64,000 bases of DNA from Sphingopyxis panaciterrulae (GTDB lineage: Bacteria > Pseudomonadota > Alphaproteobacteria > Sphingomonadales > Sphingomonadaceae): positions 620,001 through 684,000 of the forward strand of contig NZ_JACIJH010000001.1 in the NCBI RefSeq assembly GCF_014199295.1. Reading direction: 5' to 3'. Shown here piece after piece: positions 1 to 8,941 of the stretch (position 1 is the first letter of the stretch; each line of letters begins with the position of its first letter). The position numbers were made by a program, and so were the translations under genes. The notes under the pieces are model-generated. The model saw nothing but the letters and a program-made list of their open reading frames with translations, ran no database searches and had not been told where the DNA came from.

Positions 1-1
1 G

Positions 2-229
2 CGTCTGCCCAAGGCGCTCGGGCTGGAAGAAGGCACCGAAATGATCGTGCGCGAAGAGCGCGGTGAGTTCCGTTTCGAGCCCGCAGACAAGCCCAAGGCG
101 AAGATCGACGTCAGCGGTTTCTGGGGCAAGGCGCCGTGGTTGAAGATTCCTCCGCGCGAAGATTTCGAGGAGCGGCCGAGCACGGTCGCAGCGCGCAAGG
201 CCGCCGAGGAAGCGGCAAAGAAGGGGTGA
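2..229 (+). CDS. vapB: VapB-type antitoxin, C-terminal part (5' end outside window)
   Basis: The frame is open from the window edge and encodes about 75 residues beginning RLPKALGLEEGTEMIV. This is the end of an AbrB/SpoVT-like swapped-hairpin DNA-binding domain, followed by a charged tail ending in AARKAAEEAAKKG. Antitoxins of this family bind and neutralise the cognate PIN-domain toxin and repress their own operon. The stop overlaps the GTG start of the PIN-domain gene (GTGA), so the two are translationally coupled. The N-terminus lies outside the window. Confidence rests mainly on the toxin neighbour. Confidence 0.75.
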   Translation, partial: RLPKALGLEEGTEMIVREERGEFRFEPADKPKAKIDVSGFWGKAPWLKIPPREDFEERPSTVAARKAAEEAAKKG

Positions 230-603
230 TCCGCTACCTCATCGATGCCGATTGCGCGATTTATGCGATGACGGCGCGCTACGAACCGCTGCGCACGCGG
301 CTCACTGCATGCGCGCCGGGCGACGTCGCCATTTCGGCGATCAGCTTCGCCGAGATCGCCTTGGGGAGCGAGCAGGGGAGACCGCCGCTACCTGAGGTTC
401 TAGAGGCTTTTCTCGCGGCCATCCCCCTCGTTCCTTTCGATGAGTCCGCGGCGCGGGCCTATTCGAAACTCCCCTTCCGACGCGCGCGCTTCGACCGCTT
501 GCTGGCGGCCCATGCGCTGAGCCTGGATGTCGTGGTTATCACCAACAACGAAGGCGATTTCGCCGATGTGCCAGGGCTCCGCATCGAGAATTGGACGCGG
601 TAA
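226..603 (+). CDS. vapC: VapC-type PIN-domain ribonuclease toxin
   Basis: About 125 residues with PIN-domain hallmarks: an N-terminal YLIDAD with the first metal-binding aspartate, a middle ISFAEIALG supplying the conserved glutamate, and a C-terminal RFDRLLAAHAL and ITNNEGDF with the remaining acidic residues. PIN toxins are Mg-dependent RNases, often cutting tRNA, that are held inactive by VapB. I chose the GTG at 226 because it overlaps the antitoxin stop and gives the usual PIN start; the earlier ATG at 136 would lie inside vapB. Together with vapB this is a complete type II module apart from the window cut. Confidence 0.85.
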   Translation: MIRYLIDADCAIYAMTARYEPLRTRLTACAPGDVAISAISFAEIALGSEQGRPPLPEVLEAFLAAIPLVPFDESAARAYSKLPFRRARFDRLLAAHALSLDVVVITNNEGDFADVPGLRIENWTR

Positions 604-624
604 TCCGGGCTTTGGCTAATTTTC

Positions 625-783
625 TCACACGCCGATGCGCCGGCGGACGTCGGTGTCGGGGGCGTCCCGGCGGCGGCGCAGCCGCGCGATCGCACCAGCG
701 ATCTGCGCGAAGCCGCGGTCGAGGTCGGCGCTGAAGCGGCCGTGATTTTCGGCCCAGCCGCGCATCCACATTTCGTCGATCAT
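625..783 (-). CDS. Small hypothetical protein (52 aa)
   Basis: A 52-residue frame beginning MIDEMWMRGWAENHGRF and ending in the basic tail DVRRRIGV. The ATG at 783 has a strong Shine-Dalgarno (AGGAGA, six bases upstream), which supports real translation; the longer frame from 846 has no such site. It is divergent from the LysR gene and shares the upstream region that carries the LysR-like box, so it may be a target of that regulator. I do not recognise a family. No signal peptide or membrane segment is visible. Confidence 0.5.
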   Translation of the reverse strand: MIDEMWMRGWAENHGRFSADLDRGFAQIAGAIARLRRRRDAPDTDVRRRIGV

Positions 784-863
784 CGATTGTCTCCTGCCGG
801 GGTGCGTGCCGCTCAAATGCGCCCTGCGGAGCGGATCGGCCAACAAAAGCTTTGCGGCACGAC

Positions 864-878
864 ATAAGGCTGCCTTAT
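864..878. promoter_or_regulatory. Candidate LysR box (T-N11-A palindrome)
   Basis: The sequence ATAAGG-CTG-CCTTAT is a perfect inverted repeat and fits the T-N11-A rule of LysR-type operators. It lies nine bases before the LysR start codon and between this gene and the divergent 52-aa gene. Binding here would suit autoregulation. The assignment is inferred from symmetry and position. Confidence 0.5.
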
Positions 879-887
879 AGATCTTCC

Positions 888-1805
888 ATGTCCAGACTGC
901 CGCCCCTTGCCGCGATCCGTGCCTTCGAATCGGCCGGAAGGCTGGAAAACTTCTCGCGTGCCGCTGAAGAGTTAGGGATGACGCAGGCCGCGGTCAGCTA
1001 TCAGATCCGCCAATTGGAGGATCGACTCGGTCGCGCGCTGTTCGTGCGCGAGAAGGGGCGGGTGCGGCTGTCGGAGACGGGGCAGCGGCTGCTTCCCGCG
1101 ATCCGCGCCGCCTTCGCCTCGATGGGCGACGCCTTCGCGGCGCTCGGCGATGACGAGGCGGAGGTGCTGACGATCAACGCCGCGGTGACCTTCGGCGGCA
1201 CCTGGCTCAGCGCGCGCATCGGGCGCTTCCAGCTTCGCTACCCCGACCTCGCGGTGCGGCTCTCGATGTCGAACGACTATGTCGATTTCGACGCGTCGAA
1301 CGTCGACGTCGCGATCCGTATCGGCCGCGGCGGCTGGCCGGGGCTGCGCGCCGATTTCCTGTTCCGCAGCCATGTGACGCCGATCTGCTCGCCCGCCTTT
1401 CGCGACGCCAACCGGATCGCGGCGCCCGCCGACCTGCTCCGCGTCGAGCGTCTCGCGCCGAACGACGGCTGGTGGGCCGGCTGGCTCGCCGAGGCCGGGG
1501 TCGACGTCGCGCCGCCGCCGCGTCGCGGGGTCGTGCTCGACAGCCAGCTTCAGGAGGCGAGCGCGGTGCAGGGCGGCTATGGCATCGCCTTGATGACCCC
1601 GCTGCTGTGGCGCGCCGAGCTCGACAGCGGGCGGATGGTCCAGCCTTTCGACACGCTCTACCAGCCCGGCGGCGCCAACTGGCTCGTCTATCGCGAGGGC
1701 CGCAGCCGCGTGCGCAAGATCGAACGCTTCCGCGAATGGCTGCACGAGGAGATGGAAAAGGATCGTCCCCTGCTCCCCGAGGCGCTATGGCGGCCGCTGC
1801 CATGA
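888..1805 (+). CDS. LysR family transcriptional regulator (GcvA-like)
   Basis: 305 residues. The N-terminal winged helix (about residues 1-60) contains [29 protein letters not shown] in pieces typical of the GcvA subgroup, followed by a periplasmic-binding-like effector domain. The start at 888 is chosen because [14 protein letters not shown] is the family's standard N-terminus; the frame extends upstream to 852 without support. Its stop overlaps the trmD start (ATGA), an odd coupling because trmD normally follows rimM. Target and ligand are unknown; the palindrome at 864-878 suggests autoregulation. Confidence 0.85.
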   Translation: MSRLPPLAAIRAFESAGRLENFSRAAEELGMTQAAVSYQIRQLEDRLGRALFVREKGRVRLSETGQRLLPAIRAAFASMGDAFAALGDDEAEVLTINAAVTFGGTWLSARIGRFQLRYPDLAVRLSMSNDYVDFDASNVDVAIRIGRGGWPGLRADFLFRSHVTPICSPAFRDANRIAAPADLLRVERLAPNDGWWAGWLAEAGVDVAPPPRRGVVLDSQLQEASAVQGGYGIALMTPLLWRAELDSGRMVQPFDTLYQPGGANWLVYREGRSRVRKIERFREWLHEEMEKDRPLLPEALWRPLP

Positions 1806-2548
1806 GCTTCACCGCCGTCCCCCTGACCCTTTATCCCGACATGTTTCCCGGTCCGCTGGGGCACAGCATGGCGGGGCGTGCGCTCGAAAGCGGCCTGTGG
1901 TCGTGCGCGCCGGTGCAGATCCGCGACTTCGCGACCGACCGGCACCGCACCGTCGACGACACGCCCGCGGGCGGCGGCGCGGGGATGGTGCTCAAGGCCG
2001 ACGTGCTGGGCCGCGCGATCGACCATGCGGCGGCCGCGCATCCGGGGCTTCCCCTGCTCGCGATGACGCCGCGCGGCGCGCCGATCACCCAGGCCCGCGT
2101 GCGCGCGCTCGCGACGGGTCCCGGGGCGATCATCCTGTGCGGCCGTTTCGAGGGATTCGACGAGCGCATCTTCGACGCGCGCCCCATCGAACAGCTCTCG
2201 ATGGGCGACATCATCCTGTCGGGCGGGGAGATGGCGGCGCTATTGCTGCTCGACGCTTGCATTCGGCTGCTTCCCGGCGTAATGGGCGCGGCTTCTAGCG
2301 GAGACGACGAATCGTTCGAACACGGTCTGATCGAATATCCGCATTATACCCGACCTGTGACATGGGAAGGGCGCACGATCCCCGAAGTGCTGCGATCGGG
2401 GGATCATGCGAAGATCGCCGCCTGGCGGAAACAAAGGGCGGAAGAGGACACACGGTTACGCAGGCCGGACCTTTGGGAGCGCCATGAGGGCGCTCGGGAC
2501 CGACCTGCCTCTGGCGCGCGGCAACAGAAGAAGGACAAGAGGCCATGA
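1802..2548 (+). CDS. trmD: tRNA (guanine-N1-)-methyltransferase
   Basis: 248 residues. TrmD methylates G37 of tRNAs reading CNN codons using S-adenosylmethionine and prevents +1 frameshifting. The SPOUT trefoil-knot motif is visible as [12 protein letters not shown] followed by a leucine-rich helix, and the substrate-binding motif as YPHYTRP. The first ATG gives [17 protein letters not shown], the usual TrmD N-terminus. It overlaps the LysR gene upstream and rplS downstream by ATGA junctions. The common partners rpsP and rimM are not upstream here. Confidence 0.96.
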   Translation: MSFTAVPLTLYPDMFPGPLGHSMAGRALESGLWSCAPVQIRDFATDRHRTVDDTPAGGGAGMVLKADVLGRAIDHAAAAHPGLPLLAMTPRGAPITQARVRALATGPGAIILCGRFEGFDERIFDARPIEQLSMGDIILSGGEMAALLLLDACIRLLPGVMGAASSGDDESFEHGLIEYPHYTRPVTWEGRTIPEVLRSGDHAKIAAWRKQRAEEDTRLRRPDLWERHEGARDRPASGARQQKKDKRP

Positions 2549-2922
2549 ACCTCATCCAGACGATCGAAGCCGAAGAAATCGCCAAGGCCGGCAAAGAGAT
2601 TCCGACGTTCCGTCCCGGCGACACGCTGCGCGTCGGCGTGCGCGTCGTCGAAGGCGAGCGCACCCGCGTCCAGAATTTCGAGGGCGTGTGCATCGCCCGC
2701 TCGAACAAGGGCATGGGCTCGAACTTCACCGTGCGCAAATTGTCGTTCGGCGAAGGCGTCGAGCGCGTCTTCCCGCTCTATTCGCCGAACATCGACAGCA
2801 TTACCGTCGTCCGCAAGGGCGCCGTCCGTCGTGCGAAGCTCTATTATCTGCGGGGCCGCACCGGTAAATCGGCGCGTATTGCGGAGCGCCGCGAATACCG
2901 GTCGGAAGCCGGCGAAGGCTAA
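2545..2922 (+). CDS. rplS: 50S ribosomal protein L19
   Basis: 125 residues, normal length for L19, which sits at the 30S-50S interface. Recognised by [35 protein letters not shown] (in parts) and the C-terminal [15 protein letters not shown]. The start overlaps the trmD stop (ATGA) and is preceded by AAGAGG. A rho-independent terminator follows within 80 bases and closes the trmD-rplS transcription unit. Confidence 0.97.
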   Translation: MNLIQTIEAEEIAKAGKEIPTFRPGDTLRVGVRVVEGERTRVQNFEGVCIARSNKGMGSNFTVRKLSFGEGVERVFPLYSPNIDSITVVRKGAVRRAKLYYLRGRTGKSARIAERREYRSEAGEG

Positions 2923-2959
2923 GGAGAGCTTCTCCACACCAAAGCCGAAACAGCTTTCC

Positions 2960-3001
2960 AAAACGACCGGTTCCGCCAACAGGCAGAGCCGGTCGTTTTT
3001 C
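2960..3001 (+). terminator. Rho-independent terminator after rplS
   Basis: The stem AAACGACCGG / CCGGTCGTTT with an 18-base loop is followed directly by a run of T. It lies 38 bases after the rplS stop and before asd. Confidence 0.85.
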
Positions 3002-3032
3002 GTTTCAGACACCAGCATCAAAGGACAAATTC

Positions 3033-4058
3033 ATGGGTTACCGGATCGTCGTCGCGGGTGCGACGGGCAATGTCGGACGCGAAGTCCTCGCCATCCTCGC
3101 CGAGCGCGAATTCCCGATCGCCGAACTCGCGGCGGTCGCCTCGTCGCGCAGCCAGGGCGAAGAGATCGAGATCGGCGACACCGGCCGCACCGTGAAATGC
3201 CAGAATATCGAGAATTTCGACTGGGCTGGCTGGGACATGGCAATCTTCGCCATCGGCAGCGACGCGACCGCGATCCACGCGCCCAGGGCCGCGGCGGCGG
3301 GCTGCACCGTGATCGACAATTCGTCGCTCTATCGGATGGACCCCGACGTGCCGCTGATCGTGCCCGAGGTGAACCCCGACGCGATCGACGGCTATACGGC
3401 GAAGAACATCATCGCCAACCCGAACTGCTCGACCGCGCAGATGGTCGTCGCGCTGAAGCCGCTGCACGATGCGGCGGGCGTCAAGCGCGTCATCGTCTCG
3501 ACCTATCAGTCGGTGTCGGGCGCCGGCAAGGCGGGTATGGACGAGCTGTGGAACCAGACGCGCCAGATCTTCGTCGGCGACGAAAAGGACGTGCAGAAGT
3601 TCACCAAGCAGATCGCCTTCAACGTCATCCCGCACATCGACAAGTTCCTCGACGACGGTTCGACCAAGGAGGAATGGAAGATGGTGGTCGAGACCAAGAA
3701 GATTCTCGATCCTAAGGTCAAGGTCACCGCGACCTGCGTCCGTGTCCCGGTCTTCGTCGGCCACTCGGAATCGGTGAACGTCGAGTTCGATAAGGAATTG
3801 TCGGCCGAGCAGGCGCAGGACATCCTGCGCGAGGCGCCCGGCGTGATGCTCGTCGACAAGCGCGAGGACGGCGGTTACGTCACCCCGGTCGAATGCGTCG
3901 GCGACTATGCGACCTTCGTGTCGCGCGTCCGCGACGACAGCACGGTCGATAACGGCCTCGCCTTCTGGTGTGTGTCCGACAACCTCCGCAAGGGCGCGGC
4001 GCTCAACGCGGTGCAGATCGCCGAACTGCTCGGCCGCCGGCACCTGAAGAAGGGCTGA
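3033..4058 (+). CDS. asd: Aspartate-semialdehyde dehydrogenase
   Basis: 341 residues. It reduces L-4-aspartyl phosphate to aspartate semialdehyde with NADPH, the branch point to lysine/diaminopimelate, threonine and methionine. The Rossmann motif GATGNVG is at residues 8-14 and the active-site cysteine is C132 in ANPNCSTAQ. The length fits the bacterial family. The start ATG follows AAAGGA at good spacing after the rplS terminator, so asd probably has its own promoter. Downstream lies a palindromic intergenic repeat rather than an obvious terminator. Confidence 0.96.
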   Translation: MGYRIVVAGATGNVGREVLAILAEREFPIAELAAVASSRSQGEEIEIGDTGRTVKCQNIENFDWAGWDMAIFAIGSDATAIHAPRAAAAGCTVIDNSSLYRMDPDVPLIVPEVNPDAIDGYTAKNIIANPNCSTAQMVVALKPLHDAAGVKRVIVSTYQSVSGAGKAGMDELWNQTRQIFVGDEKDVQKFTKQIAFNVIPHIDKFLDDGSTKEEWKMVVETKKILDPKVKVTATCVRVPVFVGHSESVNVEFDKELSAEQAQDILREAPGVMLVDKREDGGYVTPVECVGDYATFVSRVRDDSTVDNGLAFWCVSDNLRKGAALNAVQIAELLGRRHLKKG

Positions 4059-4066
4059 ATTTTATT

Positions 4067-4188
4067 CACCCCTCCTCTTCAGAGGAGGGGCAGCGAGACT
4101 TGCGTGCTTGCGCGCTAGTCGCAGCGGGGTGGTGTTCCTGCACCGGCGTCCACCACCCCAACCCCCCTTTCTGAAGAGGAGGGGCTTA
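4067..4188. repeat. Composite palindromic intergenic repeat
   Basis: Begins with CCCCTCCTCT-TC-AGAGGAGGGG (4069-4090), contains an inverted pair GGGGTGGTG / CACCACCCC, and ends in CTGAAGAGGAGGGGCTT. The same CCCCTCCTCT palindrome recurs at 57622-57643, and a relative at about 59055. It fills the gap between asd and the next gene and looks like a dispersed REP-type element. Confidence 0.7.
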
Positions 4189-4220
4189 AATGCGCCGATG
4201 GGAACGGTTAGGGGAAGGCC

Positions 4221-4841
4221 ATGCTCGCCGCCATCCCCCGCCCCCAGCGCCTTCTTCTCGGCCTACTCCTCGCGCTGCTGCTGCTTGCGCAGATCGACCA
4301 GCCCTATCCCGCCATCGCGCCGCTCCAGCATATCCCGACCGCGCTGCTGCTGCTTCTATCGCCGTGGCTGCTGCGCCGCTGGCCGCTCTCGACCCCGGCG
4401 CTGTTCTGCATCGTCCTGTTCCTCGCGCTGCACACGCTCGGCGGGCGCTATACCTACAGCAACGTCCCCTATGACGATTGGGCGCGCACGCTGACGGGAG
4501 CGAGCCTGTCCGACATCTTCGGCTGGACGCGCAACCATTACGACCGTCTCGTCCATTTCGCCTTCGGCCTGCTGTCGGTCGTGCCGGTGGCAGAGATCGC
4601 GCGGCGCCACGGCGGGCTGTCGCGGCGCGGCGCGATGCTCGCGGTCGTCGGCTGGGTGCTGTCGGTCTCCTGCCTCTACGAGATTTTCGAGTGGCTGCTC
4701 GCCATCGTCGCGGGCGGCGAGACGGCCGAGCGCTACAACGGGCAGCAGGGCGACCCATGGGACGCGCAAAAGGACATGGCGCTTGCAGCGCTGGGCGCGC
4801 TTGTCGTCATCGCGCTGCCGCGCGGACGGGCGGATATTTGA
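4221..4841 (+). CDS. DUF2238 (YjdF-like) integral membrane protein
   Basis: 206 residues with about five to six hydrophobic segments (for example LLLGLLLALLLLAQI near the N-terminus, then two central and two C-terminal helices). Family signatures are HTLGGRYTYSNVP, DRLVHFAFG and YNGQQGDPWDAQKDM, which I associate with DUF2238/YjdF. The biochemical role is unknown. The start ATG is preceded by GGGGAAGG. It lies next to a DUF4336 gene with 33 bases between, so the two may be co-transcribed. Confidence 0.8.
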   Translation: MLAAIPRPQRLLLGLLLALLLLAQIDQPYPAIAPLQHIPTALLLLLSPWLLRRWPLSTPALFCIVLFLALHTLGGRYTYSNVPYDDWARTLTGASLSDIFGWTRNHYDRLVHFAFGLLSVVPVAEIARRHGGLSRRGAMLAVVGWVLSVSCLYEIFEWLLAIVAGGETAERYNGQQGDPWDAQKDMALAALGALVVIALPRGRADI

Positions 4842-4874
4842 ACCGTCGCCCGCTTTGCTGATAGGCTGAACGCC

Positions 4875-5609
4875 ATGTCCAGCTTCGTCCCCTATGCGCC
4901 GCTCGATGTTCCCAAACCGTTCGGCGAGCGGCTCTGGATCGTCGATGGGCCGGAAATCCGCATGGATTACGGCCCGGCGTCGATCCCCTTTCCGACGCGG
5001 ATGACGGTGGCGCGACTGGACGACGGGCGGCTGTGGCTGCATTCGCCGATCGCGCCCGACGCGGCGTTGTTCGACGCCATCGATGCGCTCGGCGAGGTCG
5101 CGTGGCTCGTCGCGCCGAACAGCCTCCATTACTGGTATGTCGCCGACTGGCAGCACCGCTATCCCGGCGCCCGGACGCTCGCGGTCCCCGGCCTCGCCGC
5201 CAAGGCGAAGCGCGCGTTCCGGATCGACGCGACCGTCGGCGAAGACGAGGCCGCGCTTCCGGGCGGCATCGCGGCGGTGCTGGTGCCGGGGACCGCCGTG
5301 ACCGAGGCGGTGTTTCATCACCGCGCGTCGCGCACCGTGATCCTGACCGACCTGATCGAGAATTTCGAGCCGGCGCGCATCCGCAGCCGATTGCTGCGCT
5401 GGCTCGTCCGCCTGTCGGGCGCGGCGCATCCGCACGGCAAGGCGCCGATCGACTTGCGCCTGACCTTTCGCCCGGCGCGGCGGCGCGTCCGCGCGGCGGT
5501 CGCGGAAATACTGGCCTGGGATTGCGAGCGCGTCGTCATGGCGCACGGCCTGCCCTATGCGGAGGGCGGCGCCGCCGAACTGCGCCGCGCCTTCGCCTGG
5601 GCGACGTAG
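4875..5609 (+). CDS. DUF4336 domain protein
   Basis: 244 residues. The pattern PFGERLWIVDGPEI, PFPTRMTVARLDDGRLWLHSP and VAPNSLHYWYVADW is typical of DUF4336, a degenerate metallo-beta-lactamase-like fold. The canonical HxHxDH metal site is not evident, so hydrolase activity cannot be claimed. No signal peptide is seen, so it is likely cytoplasmic. It sits between the DUF2238 membrane protein and a GFA protein on the same strand. Confidence 0.75.
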   Translation: MSSFVPYAPLDVPKPFGERLWIVDGPEIRMDYGPASIPFPTRMTVARLDDGRLWLHSPIAPDAALFDAIDALGEVAWLVAPNSLHYWYVADWQHRYPGARTLAVPGLAAKAKRAFRIDATVGEDEAALPGGIAAVLVPGTAVTEAVFHHRASRTVILTDLIENFEPARIRSRLLRWLVRLSGAAHPHGKAPIDLRLTFRPARRRVRAAVAEILAWDCERVVMAHGLPYAEGGAAELRRAFAWAT

Positions 5610-5673
5610 CGCGCGGCCGCCCGACGCAATCGGTCGCTGGGCTTGCCCGGCCGGGGGTGATAGGATTCATCCC

Positions 5674-6099
5674 ATGGAACGGGACGCCTCCTGCCATTGC
5701 GGCAAGCTGATCCTTCGGTGCCGGGGCGAGCCCGCCAAGGTTTCGCTTTGCCATTGCATGGACTGCCAGCGGCGAACCGGGTCGCTGTTCAGCGTCGCGG
5801 CCTTCTTTCCGCGGTCGGACGTGGCTCTGGTGGCGGGCGCGGCGGAATGCTTTCGCCGTCCTTCGGCGAGCGGTTTCGACGTCGCCTTTCATTTCTGCCC
5901 CACATGCGGATCGTCGCTGTGGTGGGAGCCCGACCGCCTGCCGCATTTGGTCGGGGTCGCGGCGGGCGCCTTTGCCGATCCCGGCTTCCCGATGCCCGAG
6001 CAGGCGGTGTGGTGCGACGACCGGCACCCGTGGCTCGAACTGCCGGCCGCGATCGCCGCTCACGCCCGAAACCCGGCGCAGACCGCGCTGTCCGAGTGA
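5674..6099 (+). CDS. GFA family (DUF636) zinc-binding protein
   Basis: 141 residues. Cysteine motifs of the GFA fold are present in order: ASCHCGK, SLCHCMDCQRRTGS and FCPTCGSSLWW, expected to bind two zinc ions. The family is named after glutathione-dependent formaldehyde-activating enzyme, but most members have no proven activity. The start is set at MERDASCHC, just before the first zinc motif; the longer upstream frame has biased composition. It is convergent with emrB, 35 bases away. Confidence 0.88.
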   Translation: MERDASCHCGKLILRCRGEPAKVSLCHCMDCQRRTGSLFSVAAFFPRSDVALVAGAAECFRRPSASGFDVAFHFCPTCGSSLWWEPDRLPHLVGVAAGAFADPGFPMPEQAVWCDDRHPWLELPAAIAAHARNPAQTALSE

Positions 6100-6134
6100 G
6101 TTCCTTCGCCCTGTCCCGCTGATGCGAGAAGCGG

Positions 6135-7727
6135 TCAGTGTCCCATGTCGGCGGCGGAGGCCGTGGGGCCGCCGGGCGCGGGCGGGCGCAGCAGGATGAC
6201 GAGGGGAACGGAGATCAGCGTCACCCACATCATCGCCCAGAAATCGTCGATATAGGCGACCATCGCCGCCTGCCGGTTCACCTCGGCATTGAGCATCGCC
6301 ATCGCGGCCCCGCCGAGCGATCCGAGGCGGTCTGAGGTGGATGGATCGATCAGCGCGATCGAACTGCTGGTGATATGCGCGACCAGATCCTCATGGCTTC
6401 GCTGGGTGTTCGAGCCGAGCAGCGTCGTCACCACCGAGATGCCGACCGACGCGCCGACGCTGCGCACCAGGTTGAGCAGACTCGCCCCGTCGGTCCGGTA
6501 GGTGGGGCCGAGCGTCGCAAAGGCCATGGTGTTGAGCGGGATGAAGATCAGCCCCATCCCGAGCCCCTGCACCAGCCCGCTGACGATCACCGGCCAGGTG
6601 CCCATCATCAGCGACCAGTGGCTCATCTGCCACAGCGAATAGGCGGCGATAATCAGGCCGCTGCCGACCAGCCAGCGCGCGTCGATCCTGCCGATCAACT
6701 GCCCCGCGATCCACATGCTCATAAAGATTCCGACCCCGCGCACGGCGAGCACCCAGCCGGTGTCGATCACCGGCCAGTCGAACAGCCGCTGGAGCATCGG
6801 GGGCAGCAGCGCCATCGACGAGAACATGACGATGCCGATCACGACCATGAAGCCGAGCGAGGTCAGAAGGTTGCGGTCGGCGAGCATCTTGCGGTCGAAC
6901 AGCGTGTTGCGCCCCGTCAGCAGATGGATGAGGAACATCCACAGGCACGCGACGGCGACGCCGGTTTCGATCCAGATCTCCATGCTGTGGAACCAGTCCT
7001 GCTGGGCGCCACGGTCGAGCATCAACTGGAGCGAGGCAAGGCCGAGCGCGAGCATCGAGAAACCGAACAGGTCGAACTTGCGGTCGCGGCGCCCGGTCGC
7101 GGGCAGCAACGCCCACATCAGCGCCAATGTCGCAAGCCCGACCGGCAGGTTGACATAGAAGACCCAGCGCCAGTTGACCGACTCGGTCAGCCAGCCGCCC
7201 AGGATCGGCCCCAGGATCGGCCCGACCATGATCCCCATCCCCCAGATCGACATCGCGCGCGCGTGCCGCTCGGGCGGGTTGATGTCGAGCATCACCGATT
7301 GCGACAGCGGCCCGATGAAGGCGGCGCTGATCCCCTGGATGAAGCGGAAGGCGACCATTTCCTCCAGATTCTGGGCCGCGCCGCATGCCATCGAGGCGAT
7401 GATGAAACCGATCACCGCGCTCAGGAACAGCCTGCGGCGGCCGATGCGGTCGGCGAGCCAGCCGGTGATCGGCATCGCGACCGCCGAGGCGATGATATAG
7501 CTGGTGAGCACCCAGTTCACCGTCTCGCTCGTCGCGCCCAGGCTCGACTGCATGTGCGGGATCGCGACGTTGGCGATCGTCGTGTCGAGGATCTGCATCA
7601 CCGACGCGCCCATGACCGCGACGGTCAGCAGGCCGCGATAGCGCACCTGCTCGTGAAGCGGTAGGTCGTCGCTGACGACCGTCGCTGCGGGCGCGGCGCG
7701 GCGGCGGGGAAAGGCGCGACTCGCCAT
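6135..7727 (-). CDS. emrB: DHA2 (14-TMS) MFS multidrug efflux permease, EmrB/QacA type
   Basis: 530 residues with about 14 membrane helices. Motif A is visible as GWLADRIGRRRLF and motif C as GPILGPILGGWL, both typical of proton-driven DHA2 exporters; LDTTIANVAIP in helix 1 is the EmrB hallmark. It pumps lipophilic compounds out of the cytoplasm, in EmrAB systems through the EmrA adaptor and an outer-membrane channel. It is the last gene of a marR-emrA-emrB operon. The 77-base gap to emrA holds a small GC-rich palindrome. The substrate is unknown. Confidence 0.92.
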   Translation of the reverse strand: MASRAFPRRRAAPAATVVSDDLPLHEQVRYRGLLTVAVMGASVMQILDTTIANVAIPHMQSSLGATSETVNWVLTSYIIASAVAMPITGWLADRIGRRRLFLSAVIGFIIASMACGAAQNLEEMVAFRFIQGISAAFIGPLSQSVMLDINPPERHARAMSIWGMGIMVGPILGPILGGWLTESVNWRWVFYVNLPVGLATLALMWALLPATGRRDRKFDLFGFSMLALGLASLQLMLDRGAQQDWFHSMEIWIETGVAVACLWMFLIHLLTGRNTLFDRKMLADRNLLTSLGFMVVIGIVMFSSMALLPPMLQRLFDWPVIDTGWVLAVRGVGIFMSMWIAGQLIGRIDARWLVGSGLIIAAYSLWQMSHWSLMMGTWPVIVSGLVQGLGMGLIFIPLNTMAFATLGPTYRTDGASLLNLVRSVGASVGISVVTTLLGSNTQRSHEDLVAHITSSSIALIDPSTSDRLGSLGGAAMAMLNAEVNRQAAMVAYIDDFWAMMWVTLISVPLVILLRPPAPGGPTASAADMGH

Positions 7728-7737
7728 CAGGACTCTC

Positions 7738-7771
7738 GGCCCTCTACCCTGAAGGGGAGAGGGCGAGGGTG
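7738..7771. repeat. Palindrome in the emrA-emrB gap
   Basis: GGCCCTCTACCCT and a facing GGGGAGAGGGC form an imperfect hairpin between emrA and emrB. It may tune relative expression or be a dispersed repeat; no second copy was found in the window. Confidence 0.4.
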
Positions 7772-7804
7772 GCTAGGTGTTAGACGCATCACGCGCACCG
7801 GCCC

Positions 7805-8941
7805 TTATTTGCACCCGCCCGACGTGATGACCTTCACCTCGGTCGACAGCCCCGCGATCATGTCGCGTTTCGCCACCTCGTCGAAGGCGATGCGGACCGG
7901 CACGCGCTGTGTGACCTTGACCCAGTTGCCCGTCGCATTCTGCGCCGGCAGCACTGAAAACTCGCTGCCGGTGCCGGCGCCGATGGTCTCGACATGGCCG
8001 CGCACCTTCAGTCCCGGATAGGCGTCGAAGCGCATCTCGGCGGGTTGGCCGACGCACATGTCGGCAAGGTCGGTTTCCTTGAAATTGGCCTCGACCCACG
8101 GATGCGCCGTGTCGACCAGCGTCACCGCCGGCAGGCCCGCGACCATCATCTGGCCGCGCTGCAGCCGGTCGGATTCGGCCACGCGGCCCGCGCTCGGCGC
8201 GCGCACCTCGGTACGGCCCAGGTCGACCTCCGCCTGCGCGCGCTGGACGCGCGCCGCCGCGATCTGCGGATTGGTGCTGCCGCCGCCGGTCGCCAGCTTC
8301 GCGCGTGCCTCCGCGGCGTCGGCCTGCGCCTGGGCCAGGCTGGCCCGCGCCTGCTCGACGGCATGGCGCGACGCGTCATAGGCGGCCCGCGTCGTGAAGC
8401 CCTTTTCCATCAGCGCCGCCTGGCGCTGGAAATTGACCTCGGCAAAGGTAATGTCCTCTTTGGCCTTGGCGATGTCGACATGGGTCGTCGCGAGGCTCGC
8501 CGACAGATTGCCGACATCGACCCGCGCCGAATCGATCGCCGCATTCGCCTGGGCAACCGTCAGCGCATAGGGTTTGGGGTCGATGCGGAACAGCAACTGC
8601 CCTTTCGCCACCTCCTGTCCCTCGCGCACGGCAACCTCGGTGATCAGCCCGCCGACTTCCGCCGCGACCGACACCTTGTCCATCTGGACATAGGCGTTGT
8701 CGGTCGACACCGATCCGCCGCTCAGCAGCCAATAGCCGACGCCGCCGGCCAACAGCAGCAGCGGCAGACCGAACATCAGCAGGCGGGTGCGCCAGCCTGG
8801 CTTCGCATCGGCGTCGGTTTCCGGCGCCGGCGCGGCCGGGACCGGATCGGGCTTGGGCGCCGCCTTGGCGGGGCGGACCTCTTCGGCACGCGGCGCACGC
8901 TTGCCGGTTTCGGGTCGGGTGGGGGAAAGCTGATCCGTCAT
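7805..8941 (-). CDS. emrA: EmrA/HlyD family membrane-fusion protein
   Basis: 378 residues. A proline/alanine-rich cytoplasmic N-terminus is followed by one membrane anchor (LLMFGLPLLLLAGGVGYWLL, about residues 52-71) and the HlyD motif STDNAYVQMDKVSVAAEVGG. A long alpha-hairpin region and beta-barrel follow. It bridges EmrB to an outer-membrane channel. The start is set at 8941, where ATG overlaps the marR stop (ATGA); the frame upstream lies inside marR. No outer-membrane factor gene is adjacent. Confidence 0.92.
   Translation of the reverse strand: MTDQLSPTRPETGKRAPRAEEVRPAKAAPKPDPVPAAPAPETDADAKPGWRTRLLMFGLPLLLLAGGVGYWLLSGGSVSTDNAYVQMDKVSVAAEVGGLITEVAVREGQEVAKGQLLFRIDPKPYALTVAQANAAIDSARVDVGNLSASLATTHVDIAKAKEDITFAEVNFQRQAALMEKGFTTRAAYDASRHAVEQARASLAQAQADAAEARAKLATGGGSTNPQIAAARVQRAQAEVDLGRTEVRAPSAGRVAESDRLQRGQMMVAGLPAVTLVDTAHPWVEANFKETDLADMCVGQPAEMRFDAYPGLKVRGHVETIGAGTGSEFSVLPAQNATGNWVKVTQRVPVRIAFDEVAKRDMIAGLSTEVKVITSGGCK

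Noticed and set aside
6375-7664. 429-codon His/Asp/Arg-rich plus-strand frame
   Set aside because: Antisense to emrB; the biased composition mirrors membrane-protein codons.
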